Positions 12,238 through 23,376 of a DNA stretch of 64,000 nucleotides are shown here, one piece after another. The translations under genes were made by a program, and so were the position numbers. Numbering within the stretch: position 1 is the stretch's first letter; the number at the start of each line of letters is the position of its first letter. The stretch lies in contig NC_081405.1 in the NCBI RefSeq assembly GCF_030272615.1, positions 653,004,920 to 653,068,919 of the forward strand. Reading direction: 5' to 3'. The notes under the pieces were generated by a model. It was not told the DNA's origin and ran no database searches. It was given only the letters and a program-made list of their open reading frames with translations. Source of the DNA: Cryptomeria japonica (taxonomy: Eukaryota > Streptophyta > Pinopsida > Cupressales > Cupressaceae).

Positions 12238-15200
12238 TGTTAGTCCCCCCCTTTTTTTTAATTTCAATTCAAAGGTCATCCTTTAATTATTATTTTCCTT
12301 TTTGGTTGTGTGTTTCCTTCCTTTGAACTTAAGTGATTGAACCTTGTCTTAGTTCAAACTTCAAGTTCAATGTTCACTTTAAAGTTAGTTGTCTTCGCGG
12401 CTTTGTTTCATGGTAAAAGGCGAGCACTATTATTGAAAGTTCATGTTGAACTTGAACCTTTTGGCTCAAGGTTCAAGGTTCAAAGTTAGTTGTGCATCAG
12501 TCTTATCTTTGCTCGTTCATTGTCTTTTGTTTTTTTTATGCTGTGAAGACTATTTTGGGTTGTGTTCTATGTTTCTTCTCAGAGTTGAACTTGAACCCTT
12601 GAACCTTTTGGTTCTTGGTTCAAGGCTCAATGTTTGAAATTCAAAATATGAGGCCTCATTCAGAAGTGGTGCGCGTATCATGGAGGGAAAATGATGGTGG
12701 GAAAGGGAATATTCAAGGAAGTTTAGGATTTCAATTTCTAATTATGGCAAGTAATTATGGTAATTCATGTGACATGTAATGGAGTGACCTAAAATTAAAT
12801 GCATGTTGAATATCCATCAAATCAGGTGTCAATTCACATGAACTTACTTAACTAGTGTAGCTAATGAGGATTTAAGTGATATTTTATTCATTTTTGTTGT
12901 AAAAAATAGAAATCTCTCAAGTATTTTCTTAGTAGCTATGAAAGTGAAGGAGGTCGAAGGTATTGTATTTGTACTCAGAAGGTTTTGGGAATTTTCTATC
13001 AAGATCGGGTTAGTTTCAATTATTTCTTCTCTTGCTGTATTTTCTTGCTTAGAAGCTAGCTATTGTCTGTTTCCTTTGTTGTAATAGTGGAATTCATTTT
13101 ATTCTCGAAGTTGTTTGATAAGTATGAGAGGGGCCATCATGAGGCCAACTCTGTTGAAATTGGGTCATACTTCTTGTTTGATTAGCTCACTACCGGAGAT
13201 GGGTGGCACTTCACTGGCATAAGTAGACCTCACTGACTTCCTAGAAAGAGCTAAGAATCCAGCTCATAATTCCATGATGGACAAAATTGTAAGAATTGGT
13301 CTAATTGAAGCTGTTGCATTTCCTGTTGCAGCACCATTCTCAAAGCTAGTTTTTGAATGCATGAACTAGTATGATTAAGAACAAAGGTGTATTAGGGCTA
13401 TCAATAGAGAGGTGTTGTTGAAAATTAATAGGGAGACTGTAATGGCAGCCATGGGAATTCCCCATAAGGAGCCCTCCGAAGACTGGACCATTGGTGCCTC
13501 ATACTCTTTCTTCTATGAGAGGAAGAGTACCTACAAAAGCATAATCGGTAGAAACTGGTTGCTAAAATCCAAAAAGGAGGTTCTAGGTTGCCGAGGCCAT
13601 TCACTAGAGAATATTTTATAACAAAAGTGCTGGATATTGTTATTTTGTTGAATATATTGAAGGGAAATGTTCATGACTTCTATTGGGAAGACTGGATGTA
13701 TTTCTACATTCAAGTTATGTTGAATGGAAGCGCTTATCTAGATTGGGGGAAAATTATTGCAAAGAGATTACATGAGGGCTTAAATAAATTTGTAGGTATG
13801 TGCAGTTTTTATATGTCCTCGTACCTATTTTATATGCTCACCTGCACTCTAGAGTAGAATGGTTTATACCATGAACCCTGGGTTGATGGGATAAGGGTTT
13901 ACAAAGACTACCCTCACCTACAGCAGCAAAAATATGCTGAAAACTTCATGAGGTGGAATGATATTTTTGCAGGTAGACTGGTTCATGAGTTGCAAGGTAA
14001 CATAAACAAAATATTATCAATAGAAGCGATAGAATTTGTAGGTATCTATGGTAGTTTCTTCATTCAGTTTGCTCAATTCACTTATGTTAGTGTTGGCGGC
14101 TTTCAGTGTGAACCTTTCAGGTTACCCATGTATGCTCTGGATAGTTATATTTTGATTGAGGTTAGTCGATAGCTCACCTACATTGATAAAAGAAATGAAG
14201 GGAAGTATGGAGTCATTTTTCTAGTAGAGATGGGTTATTATAGTTGTAAATCTATTTTAGATGCTTTAAATCTTGAACTTGAATTCAAGAAGTTCAATTT
14301 GAAGTCATATGTTGCTAGATACAAATTTTATAGCCGAAGGTATGCCATACAAAACTTGAATGTTGGTATTAATTTTCATCATGAACCTCAATTGGAAGAC
14401 TACTGGGAGAACTATAATGATGAGTTTGAAGTCAGAAAGAGACTATGGTCTAGGTTCACATTTCAACAGATTGTGACGATGGGTCTATCTATGAATGTCT
14501 CCAATGTACAAGAGGATGAGGGCAAAGAAGTTGTTGATACCAAGTTCAATGAGAAGATACATGGGCAACCTATTCCAAAAGTTGATTGGGATAGAAAAGG
14601 AGATGACAACATTCAAGATAAAACCTTCAATGTTATTAGACAGACTGAAAGATGGCTAAAGGACCACCATTTTGGACATCAGTCCATTTCTGCATCAAGG
14701 AGTAAAAACATTGGCCGAACTTGTGCAACTTCACAAGTATCTTTTACCTCTTCTAACATTTCTATTGATGTTGCAGGTAACGAAAAATAGAGGACTGAGA
14801 AAATTAAAATACAAACTTAGGATAAATTTCTCTAAGTTCCTCCCATGTTCACGTCACACACTCTCGTACCAAGAAAAATAGTCAGAAACTTACCACAAAT
14901 TCACTTGTGGTAGATTTGGAATTTGAAGAAGAAATTCAAGGGATGATGGATGCCCAAGTACTAGAAAAGCTCACTGCTAATGCTACTGACAAGGGAAAGG
15001 AGATTCAAGAAGCAGGGGACTCTATATTTGCCATGGTCATTGTTATCACTAGCTAGCAAACACCTCCACCCAAATATATGTATACTATCCCCAAATGGTT
15101 AAGCACTTCACTTGGCAAGAAATGAAATGTAATTCCAATCTCCATTCCAATGGAAGATATAGTTAGTAAATGTTTGGGGAGAACATCAAAGTCCAAGAAA

Positions 15201-17043
15201 CTCAAAACTGAAGCAATGATAGATGTAGATGATCAAATAGGGCATTGGGTTGCAGAGGTAGTTCGACCTCCAATGGATGAAGATGTTGAGACCGTCACTG
15301 AAAAAGACTTTGTTATTGAGAAATTTGATTTAGGGGTGGCCTCTCGAGCTATAGATGCCAAACACTTGGAGACCTCCACCAAGAGAATTCTGACCAGGAC
15401 TTGGAAGGATGAAAAAGATAAGATTTAAATGAAATAGATTAGAATGTAGATGGCTCAGTACATCAATGGCATACAAGATCCCAATCCATAACTCCTTTCC
15501 CAGGTACCTTTATCATTTGATTCAAAGTCACCAATGAACCAGAAATTACTTGATCAGGTTCAAAGAAGTCGGATGGTAGCAGATGTTTTTAGTGAGTGGC
15601 TGGAATCAATTGCTCAGTAAGGCACAAGCTACATCTTTGATCTGATTAAGGTATTTAGAAGTGCAGAGTCTGTGGGCAAGGAATTAGAAACATAAATAAT
15701 CACTTGGGAGAAAGAGAAAAGAAAATGGGTAGTTGTGCTGAAACAAATGAGAGATACCCAAAGGTATGGAGTCATGAACTTCCTAGCAGAAAAACTAGTG
15801 CTTGGTCTAGACGACAATGTGCTTTTTGTATGTAAAGAAAGTATTGAATGGAGGAACTCAATTATTGAACATGGGCATGAAGAATCAATCAAACTTTGGA
15901 AGGAGTTAAAATAATTGATTAATATTATGCAAAAAGATATGAAGTGCATATATATTCAACTCTTGAAAGATGATAGGCAGACACTTGAAGGTTCAACTAA
16001 TATGATTCAAGCCTTCAAAGATCAAGTTCAACAAATCCAGGAAGCAAAATCCTTAACAATAGAAGACTTCTCAAAAATTACATGAATTGAATCCATGCTG
16101 GTTGTTTGCTTTGATCATCTCAAGATACATTTAAGGGAAAAGTTGTACAGGTGAGCAAGAAGAAGGAGGTCTAGAAACAACAAATACTTTATATTGGTCT
16201 TCCACATTACTAGCTCATCCTCAACTTCTCTACAGCTCATTTGGAATGGCGCAATATCTGTAGCACTCCTTCACCTTAGAAGAAATAGGTGGATGCCATG
16301 TCTACTACTAGAGCTTGATCATATAGTCATTGCTCGCGGCTTATGTCACTTTTCTTGTTTTGGTAGTTTCCTTTTAGTTATAGGGATAGACTTCTATGAC
16401 TCTCGAGGAGAGTTAGACAGTTTACTCTGGTTTTAATTGTAACGAACTATCATGGCCTATTGGCTATATATACTCTGTTATAAGCCTTGTAAAAGGCCCG
16501 ATTATTTTTTGGTTGAGACAAGACATAAGCTTTATATTTTTGCAGTGTTATGTATTCTAAAGGAAAGAAAATTTGATCTATGAATGAAATTTTAACATAT
16601 TCCATCTTTTAAATCTGTGTACTTATGAATTGAAGTGTGAATCTCTGTGAAGATTTGATTCACTTGCAAAAATTTTCATCTTTCTGATGCAGTGTATGTG
16701 AATGTGCAAAAAAGAAAAACTTTTGAAATGTCTGTCTTGCTGATTAAAGGAATGAAAGCCTGTGAGCTTTTTCTTTCAAAAAATTGTTCTTAAAAATATT
16801 TGTGGTAGTCATTTTGTGTTGAAAAATGAATGCTTAAATACCTTTAATGCTTTCTTATAAAAAGTGTGCATGGAAATTGTTGTAACCTAATCTTATTGAA
16901 AATCATTCTTGGGGAGTTGTACTCGTATATAGAGGTTAACTGTTTAAGTAGTTATCCAACTATTGGTGTATTTTGTCTTTCATTTATGGGCATCCAGAAG
17001 TTAAAGAATTAAATTTTGTGAAAGACAAATATATTAAATAACA
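12238..17043 (+). mobile_element. L1x: 4.8 kb TG...CA element with target duplication ATACC
   Basis: Its edges are set by comparison with the intact C1 LTR. ATACC is present on both sides (12,233-12,237 and 17,044-17,048), and the insert begins TGTTAG and ends TAACA. These are the termini and duplication length of an integrase-mobilised LTR element. I could not find a repeated LTR between its two ends by eye, so LTRs may be very short, strongly diverged or one may be lost. It carries a long broken plus-strand ORF and no recognisable pol. Several T-rich stretches and the phrase CTTGAACC recur at 12,440-12,610. Confidence 0.8.
13226..16160 (+). pseudogene. Long ORF of the L1x element, unknown function, decayed
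   Basis: Reading runs in frame 2 from about 13,226 to 13,580, shifts to frame 1 (13,588-14,790, with stops at 13,855 and 14,170), then to frame 0 from 15,150 through several stops to about 16,160. The N-terminal 500 codons look globular, rich in aromatic residues (Trp and Tyr in WEDWMYFYIQ, PWVDGIRVY, QLEDYWENY). The C-terminal third is charged and helical. I do not recognise the family firmly. A distant relation to the plant-mobile-domain (aminotransferase-like) proteins is a guess. The arrangement resembles the E1 second ORF. It is likely the sole protein of a non-autonomous element. Confidence 0.5.
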
Positions 17044-18053
17044 ATACCCAGATTACATGACAATATCACCTAATTATACAATTCATCAACCATGACAACA
17101 AGGTCGGCTAAACCCTCAACTCACAATTACAAAATTACATCACATGATACAAATATTGACCACTAGACCAATATAATGATTTACATGAAATAGCATGGAC
17201 CTAATTCAAGTCTCCAAACATGCAACACCATTGGATATCATGCCAAGATCAACTACAACACGCTACACCACCAAAAAAACCACATAACATGAAGAACATC
17301 ACCTATTGAGAAAAATCACCATAAACTTGCACAATGATCATTGTGGAACATCAGGAAAAATAGGAAACAACTAGGAAACACCAAAAATCATGTTAGAATC
17401 ATCGATAACAGCTGCACCAACACCACTTATCAAATCTTCATCTATCAATGTCTCAAACTCAATAACACTCAAACAACAACAATTATCACAAAGAAAGATA
17501 ACTTGTGGAGCACCAAATCATGAACCATCTGAAATGAAGATACAAAAGAACATCCCAAGAAATATCCCAAAATCTCAGATCAAGATCTGATCACACTAAA
17601 ATATACCGGAGGAAATACTGAACTCTACAAAGCATTGATTAGATAAACAACCTGCAAAACCGAATCATATGATATAATAAATTAAGCTTCTTGGATCACC
17701 AACACCAACACAAAAGATTATAATGATGTGAAAGATACTCCATACACCAAACCATAATTGCAATGAACCAATTTTGCAATCACCAGAGTAGGAATATGTT
17801 GACATCAATGACAACAACATATCCTAGCAGCAACAATATCCAACAATCTCCCCAATGTCCAACAAGTACAATTTAGGATGCTACAACTGGTAACACAATT
17901 TTGGGTTCAAGTTTTGGGGAATTTTTGTAGATAGGGGGAGTTGCATATATTTTGTTGAATTTTTCTATAAGAAGACACCATTTGTCTTTGATTTCAAAGG
18001 GGATGTAATTTTGGGGTTTGCACAAGTGTTGCCACCAATGACAAATCGGGAGG

Positions 18054-19258
18054 TTTTTACAAATATGAATTCTTGTTTTCATTGATGTCAAACTTATTGA
18101 TCTGGATGTGCAACTTGGTTACATTATTTGGTTCGGATGTAGTATAGTATAGTGCAGTTATAGTGAGATAGAAATGTAATCATGCAAATGTGTGGAATCT
18201 ATTTGTGGATGTTTCAAAAGGGTTATAAAGGTGCATCATGATGATTTTGGATCTTTGGTTTTGATTTATGGGATCCACAATTGGTGTTCAATCATGTGTA
18301 ATTGTTTCGATATTAGTGTATAGGAATCCATTGCATTCATATGTCTACTAGTATTCTGGTGATATGGTTTAATTATTTAATGTTGTGGATGTTTGGTGAT
18401 GCCATCCTGGGCATCTGCTTGCATCTTTGGTGGTCTGCATCATAATTGGTGTTAGTTGCATTGGTGTAATTTAACTGCTTTATCTTTTGCACCTGACCTA
18501 TAATCTTTTGGTCCTTGTAGTTGTGTGTGGATCTATGGGTGATGATTTTGGATGGATAGGAAGGTGCATTGACATGGTGTGATGCCTTACATGTCTCATT
18601 TTTCCTTCCACGTGGCACTCAAATTTGATTTTGGCTGATTGTTTTGTCTTTCCATGTTACATCTAGTTAAGCCGACCTAATTGATGTCATTGAGATTGTG
18701 GTTGGTATACAAAGGGTGAAATCATCGTGGGAACAAGTATAAGAGTTGTGTATATTGTGTAAAGTGAATGTGAAGAATTATAGTGGTTTGGAAGTGCATC
18801 GGAGTAGTGATGCTAGAGTAATGTTTTATGTATCTTGAATTGTAAATAATGATCAACATTTCAGTGGATGCAGTTTGTTATAATTCAACCCTAATGATGT
18901 CTTTCTATCAGAAGTATTATATCTTTCCTTGAAGAAGTGATCTTCAATATTTTGGTCTCTCTATTATCTTGCCCTAAGGTTGTACACCTTAGCTTTGCAA
19001 GTCATCCCAAGGGTAGTGAACTCCTTGGCCTCTAGCCTAAACATTGTAATCAACTAAATATGTTGTGAGTATGATTATCATTGTGGTTTTTCCCAATTTG
19101 GGTTTTCCATGTAAATATCTTGGTGTTCATGTGTGGTTTCTGTAATTTACTTTCATGCATAAGGTATATGGAATGAATGATACGTAGAAGGTTAAATCTG
19201 ATTAAGTTTTAGTGAATGCTAATTCACCCCACCTCTTAGCATTAGGTAGTGTTTAACA
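18054..19258 (+). repeat. E1 3' LTR (start approximate)
   Basis: The end at 19,258 (GTTTAACA) is fixed by alignment to 1-303. The start is placed after the purine-rich ACAAATCGGGAGG (18,041-18,053), where a copia polypurine tract is expected after the phrase GCCACCAATGACAAA. A weak TATA-like GGTATACAAAGG lies near 18,696. Length about 1.2 kb. Confidence 0.7.
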
Positions 19259-19259
19259 C

Positions 19260-19665
19260 TTCTATATTAATTGTATCTAGAGGTTGTTGCATCGTGGTCC
19301 CTTTTTCTAGTACATCATTTGATAAAGTTTGAATGTGAATTCCTTCTTGGTCTATTAAAGATGTTTCATGAAGAGAAGTTGATTCTCTTAGGGTTGATGT
19401 AGTAGGAGCTTTCTATTTTTGTGAACTAAGGATTTCTACCCTTGTCCTATTTCCCTTATGTAATTATTGTTCTTCATCAACTTCTTCATTTGAAGATTCA
19501 ATCATTTCTCTTTTAATTCATTTTATAAACCCTTTGTAGACCCTTAGAATATCCTTGGGAACCTCTCTAGTTATTTCTTTGACCTTGGAAGATTTTTTAC
19601 TCTGATGTATTAATGAGGGTGTAATAGTAGTGGTAGGAGGGATAGGTTTCTCTTTTCTCGTAGAA
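19260..19665 (-). pseudogene. Minus-strand ORF fragment resembling the non-autonomous-element proteins
   Basis: One minus-strand frame stays open across about 405 bases except for three stops, giving a Lys/Ser/Thr/Glu-rich protein (for example KSSKVKEITREVPKDIL). Its charged linker style recalls the E1 second ORF at about 3,250-3,460. It is the sequence into which E1 and the 19,669 LTR inserted. No family assignment. Confidence 0.35.
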
Positions 19666-19668
19666 GAA

Positions 19669-21641
19669 TGTTAGAAATTAGGATCTTAGGATACTAATCA
19701 TTATATATAAGATATAAAATAAATTCATTAAGAATCATACAACCATAAATTAATGCATTACACAAGATATACATGGGGAAAACCCTTTTGGCTAAAACAA
19801 ACCCATAAAGCATCATTTTATTTAAACACTTACAAATTTAGTCTAGCATAAAATAGACTAGAACCTAGGGACACTCCTCCAATACTTTCACACAACCGAT
19901 AATAATTCTTGTGCATATTTATACAGCTTGTAGACGTATAAAAATGACCATATTCCTAAATGAATATTTTATGTTCATTTCTCTATTTAATTAAATCCAA
20001 TTTAATTGAATCACCCACATTCCTCTATTTAAATTAAGTAAATTACTCAATTTATTTAAATTAAATTCACTAGGCCTCTTTTGACATTTAATGAACAAAT
20101 CATTTTATTCAATTAAATCCCTTCTATCCACTTTTAATTAAATTCAAATTTAATGAAATAGTTTACCCTAAATTGGATAAATCTAATTTATTTGATTTCC
20201 CCAAATTGCAACCAAATTGAATTAAATTCATTTTACTCAATTAAATCCTATTATCCCTTCATCCACTTGAAAAATCCTACATCTCCCACTTGCTTCCTAA
20301 ACCCTAGTCCTAACCCCTTCTAGACTCTTCTAATCACTTCTAAATTAACCTAACCCATTTCCTAAACTTTATCACATCCCTAAACAAAGGGAAGTCACTT
20401 CTCAAACCCTCAAAGTCTTTGAAAACCCTTCAAGGCTTCAACCACTTAACTTTGAAAGTCTCCCAAACCATTAATGGTTAACTCAACCCTCTAGCATGAT
20501 TAAAGAATTTCCCTAAACTCAACCTCCATGTAACCCAAGGTTCTCATCAAGCATTTATTGCTTTGACCATGGTTATCCTTAATCTTTTGCATAAAAGTTT
20601 ATCCTTTGGGTAAAACCTTTATCGAATGGGTAATCCTAACTTAACCATAACCCTCCCTAAGATAATCATGAAGTCTTCTCAAGCATTTAATGCTTCCTAC
20701 CTCTCTTTTCAACCCAGTCTTATGTTGGCATTTGTCACCATTTCATTGGTGACAATTGCAAACATGGATTCCCAACTTTCAAACTTAACCCTTGATTAAA
20801 TCTTTCAATCCTAGCCATCCATTGCCCTATTTTTACTATAAATAGAGCTCTCATTCCTCCATTTTCATCATCCAAGTCTTTAGCATCACACTTATACTAA
20901 AATCCATGCAAGCTTAAAATCTCATTTTATGCTCATCATTTAGCCTCTCTTTTCAATAGGAATTAATCTAAATATGCATGTTTAGAGTATTTTCTTTATC
21001 ATTCAGCTTAATCATAGACTAGTATATCATGCTAGGATAGTCTTGTTACTAATCTTGTCATCTTATAAACTAGTTTATTGCATTTATAGGATCATGTATA
21101 ACTTAGGATGCATTTCATCTTAAAATCAACCAAAGCATCCCTTGTTCTTGCATTTGTCATCCCTAAACCACTTTGCTCAGTGATCTGAGAACAAAGACAT
21201 TGGTTTGAGGGACCTTGTGAGATAGAGAACCATGGAACCAACCTTGGGAAGGTGAGCCATACTTCATGACTCCATAGCTTGCACCAAGAAGTCCTGTGGG
21301 TGTGTGAGCAAAGCCTCTTTGAGCTTCGTTTTCCATATATTGAGTTCTATCGATCCGCTTTTCCCATGTACACAACTCACTAGAAATATCTAAATTTAAG
21401 TATCTTTGAAATGAGATCTATAACCTCCATAAATATAGGAGGAATGGTGACTTCACTATTCACACCTTTTCAATAACCACAATTCATAAATAATTAATAA
21501 TATAGTAGCTATTAAATTATAATTATTTTAAATAGTATATTCTTATACATAAGATAATTTATAATGTTTTATAACCTTATATTAGAACATTATACATAAA
21601 TGTTATAAGGGTATGACCCCTAATTACATTATATTCTAACA
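19669..21641 (-). repeat. Minus-strand LTR (about 0.5 kb) split by a solo LTR
   Basis: It starts TGTTAGAA and ends TTCTAACA. On the minus strand a purine run AATAAGGAG directly precedes its start, as expected of a 3' LTR with the element body to the right. Its two parts are 19,669-19,928 and 21,378-21,641. The flanks AAGAA and CTCCT differ, which fits one LTR of an element rather than a solo LTR. The partner LTR was not found in the window. Confidence 0.6.
19929..21372 (+). repeat. Solo LTR, 1.44 kb, near-duplicated flanks CAGCT/CAACT
   Basis: It starts TGTAGACGTATAAAAATG, similar to the starts of the LTRs at 21,816 and 51,049, and ends CCCATGTACA. The flanking pentamers agree at four of five bases (19,924-19,928 and 21,373-21,377). 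A clear TATAAATAG lies at 20,837-20,845 in the sense orientation. Its first half is rich in AATTAAAT-type motifs. No internal coding sequence is attached, so recombination between two LTRs is the likely origin. Confidence 0.7.
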
Positions 21642-21815
21642 CTCCTTATTAATGTTAATAGGGGGTATCACATTTCAATTTTCATAAAAGAGAAAATGAA
21701 GTACCCCAATAACGCAGGTCTTCTTTAACACTAATAAATAGGAACAAACATATATTCCAACATGAAGATCATGCATTTTAGATTACATGAAAGTCATCTT
21801 GTCATAATTTATAAT
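21642..21815 (-). mobile_element. Internal sequence of the element whose LTR is at 19,669
   Basis: This lies between the purine tract at 21,642-21,650 and the next solo LTR. It reads on the minus strand as an untranslated 3' region, with a second purine-rich run (GATACCCCCTATTAAC on the minus strand). No coding sequence seen. Confidence 0.4.
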
Positions 21816-23371
21816 TGTAGACGTCTAAAAATGGTCAACGCTTGCGGAGTCATACTTTAACATTTGTGCATTGCCTTATTTTAGGGTTTTTGCATTGCAT
21901 TAACATTTTTCCTATGATTCGCACTTGGTCTTTATCATTTGCGAGCATCGAGTCTTTCTTCTGCATTCTTCATTTATCTCGCTCTTGAATTTGGTCTTGT
22001 TGACAACAATCTTCAGTCATGATTTTGGTCAATCTTATTCTATCGCATCAATGTGCGTACTCATTTATCATCATTTTGGACATCATCAATCCTAATTAGG
22101 GTTTTGTCCTCTTAACAATCTTGTCATCTTGCGATCGATTTGTCATCGATTGTTGTCATTTTCAATCTTGTCATCTTGTCATCGATCGTTGTCATTTTCA
22201 ATCTTGTCGACTTGCGATCAATTTGTCATCGATCGTGGTCATTTTCAATCTTGTCATTTTGCAATCTATTTTGTCATTGATCTTGTCCTCTTGTCAATTT
22301 TGTCATTTTGTGATCGATTTGTCATCGATCGTCATCTTTCTCAATCATGTCAATTTGGATCAATTAGTCATTGTTCCTCGTCAATTGGTGCATTTATCAA
22401 TCAAATCATTTATCACATTGGTCATTTATCAATTCAAAATCATGATCGAATCAGCATCAAATCAATCTTACATCAGGATCTAATTGTCATCCTTGCATTG
22501 CTAATTCATCTTCTAGGGTTTCATGATTTAATCATTTAACCTTGTTTGTCATTTCTCCCTCTAGGATTAATAAATTATTTATTTATCCTAAGTCTTCATG
22601 TCACAATTAAATGTTTATTTAACTGGCTAACTAATTATTCCTCTTTTTGTGAATTAATTAATAAATGACAAATTATTAATTAATTTACCTAATTTCTCCT
22701 AGCTCCTAATTTCCTAGTTTTCATCAATTTCTTAATTCCTAATTTTCCTCTTTTTCTAATTTCCTAATTTCTAATTCATCTATTTTCAATTCTCTCCTAT
22801 TTTTCTCCTAATTTCATGGGAATGACATTTCAATTTGTCATAATTTGTCATAATTGACAATCAATCAATTTTGACATAGAAATTTGTCATAAATTGTCAT
22901 GAATTATCAATCAATCAATCTTGCATAGAAAGTGCAAAATTGTCATAATTTTTCATGATTGACATTCTTGATTTGCAATTTCCATTCGAATATCCTCATG
23001 CTAATCTTGTCATCTCTCCAATTTGTCTATAAATTGGATGAATTTCTTCAATCAAGACCCCCTACTACCTAGTCGATTCAATCACGCTTTGAGTATTCTT
23101 GCGCTACTTGTCAATCTTGCTTTCACATTAGGTTTATGCACTTGAAGGTGAGATCCACAAACAAAGGCTATTTGAAGAAGAAAGAAGGACAATGGAGACG
23201 CACGAAGGAGACATTCAGATCTGCATTTGGTTTGCTTAGTTTTTAATCTTGAATGTTTTGCTTTCATGTCTTTATTGAGTGTGTTTAGGATTGATCATTG
23301 CATTTGAGCTTTTGTGATTGAGCTAGATTAACATTGATTTGCTTGTGATGATTTCCAATTTCCTAGCTACA
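21816..23371 (+). repeat. Solo LTR, 1.56 kb, target duplication ATAAT
   Basis: TGTAGACGTC at the start and CCTAGCTACA at the end, with ATAAT directly outside both ends (21,811-21,815 and 23,372-23,376). A TATA box CTATAAATTGG lies at about 23,027-23,036, followed by a plausible transcribed leader. The start resembles the gypsy LTR at 51,049, so a Ty3/gypsy origin is likely. Confidence 0.88.
22110..22340 (+). repeat. Degenerate tandem repeats of a TTGTCATCGATCGTTGTCAT-like unit
   Basis: Phrases CATCGAT, CGATCG and TTTTCAATCTTGTC recur every 30-60 bases in the first third of the solo LTR. This creates two overlapping Cys/His/Ser-rich ORFs (22,121-22,539) that are best read as by-products of the repeat. 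Confidence 0.7.
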
Positions 23372-23376
23372 ATAAT

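Larger units (their letters stand above)
6523..17864 (-). mobile_element. C1: Ty1/copia retrotransposon, minus strand, target duplication AGTAC
   Basis: Two LTRs of about 1.35 kb flank a 3.8 kb internal region with gag, protease, integrase and RNase H in copia order on the minus strand. AGTAC occurs directly outside both ends (6,518-6,522 and 17,865-17,869). The primer-binding site abuts the right LTR and the purine tract abuts the left LTR. The right LTR is split by a 4.8 kb insertion. Removing that insertion leaves an element of about 6.5 kb. Stops, frameshifts and a deletion of the RT core make it non-functional. Confidence 0.92.
11711..17864 (-). repeat. C1 5' LTR, split into 11,711-12,237 and 17,049-17,864
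   Basis: It starts TGTTAGCAAC on the plus strand and ends GTCCAACA. Aligned to the intact LTR at 6,523-7,870, the sequence breaks after CTTGATACC and resumes at CAGATTACATGAC. The break is occupied by the 12,238-17,043 insertion. Confidence 0.9.
5332..17885 (-). mobile_element. R1 copy A: LTR-like repeat split by a copia insertion
   Basis: Segment 5,332-6,522 joined to 17,865-17,885 matches 24,957-26,170 (copy B) along its length. At the junction, left AAAATTGTAAGGG and right ACAATTTAGGATGC are continuous in copy B as a similar uninterrupted stretch (26,123-26,152). On the minus strand it starts TGTAGCATCC and carries GTATAAAAGG (6,189-6,198) as a TATA box, so it is most likely a solo LTR of about 1.2 kb. 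Flanks GTTGG and ACTGG agree at three of five bases, only weak support for a target duplication. Confidence 0.65.
1..19258 (+). mobile_element. E1: old LTR retrotransposon hosting nested insertions (left end outside window)
   Basis: The sequence at 1-303 and that ending at 19,258 are diverged copies of one LTR. They share phrases such as CTCCTTGGCCTCTA, CTTGGTGTTCATGTGT and GGAATGAATGAT in the same order, and both end in AACA. A primer-binding site follows the left copy, and a purine tract precedes the right copy at about 18,039-18,053. Internal sequence unique to E1 is about 304-5,331 and 17,886-18,053; everything between is younger insertions. It encodes a decayed gag with four zinc knuckles and a second unknown coding region. 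I recognise no integrase, reverse transcriptase or RNase H, so this copy looks non-autonomous. The left target duplication is outside the window. Confidence 0.75.

Noticed and set aside
22121-22539. Two overlapping ORFs rich in Cys, His and Ser
   Set aside because: They translate a degenerate tandem repeat within a solo LTR; open frames in more than one register are expected there.
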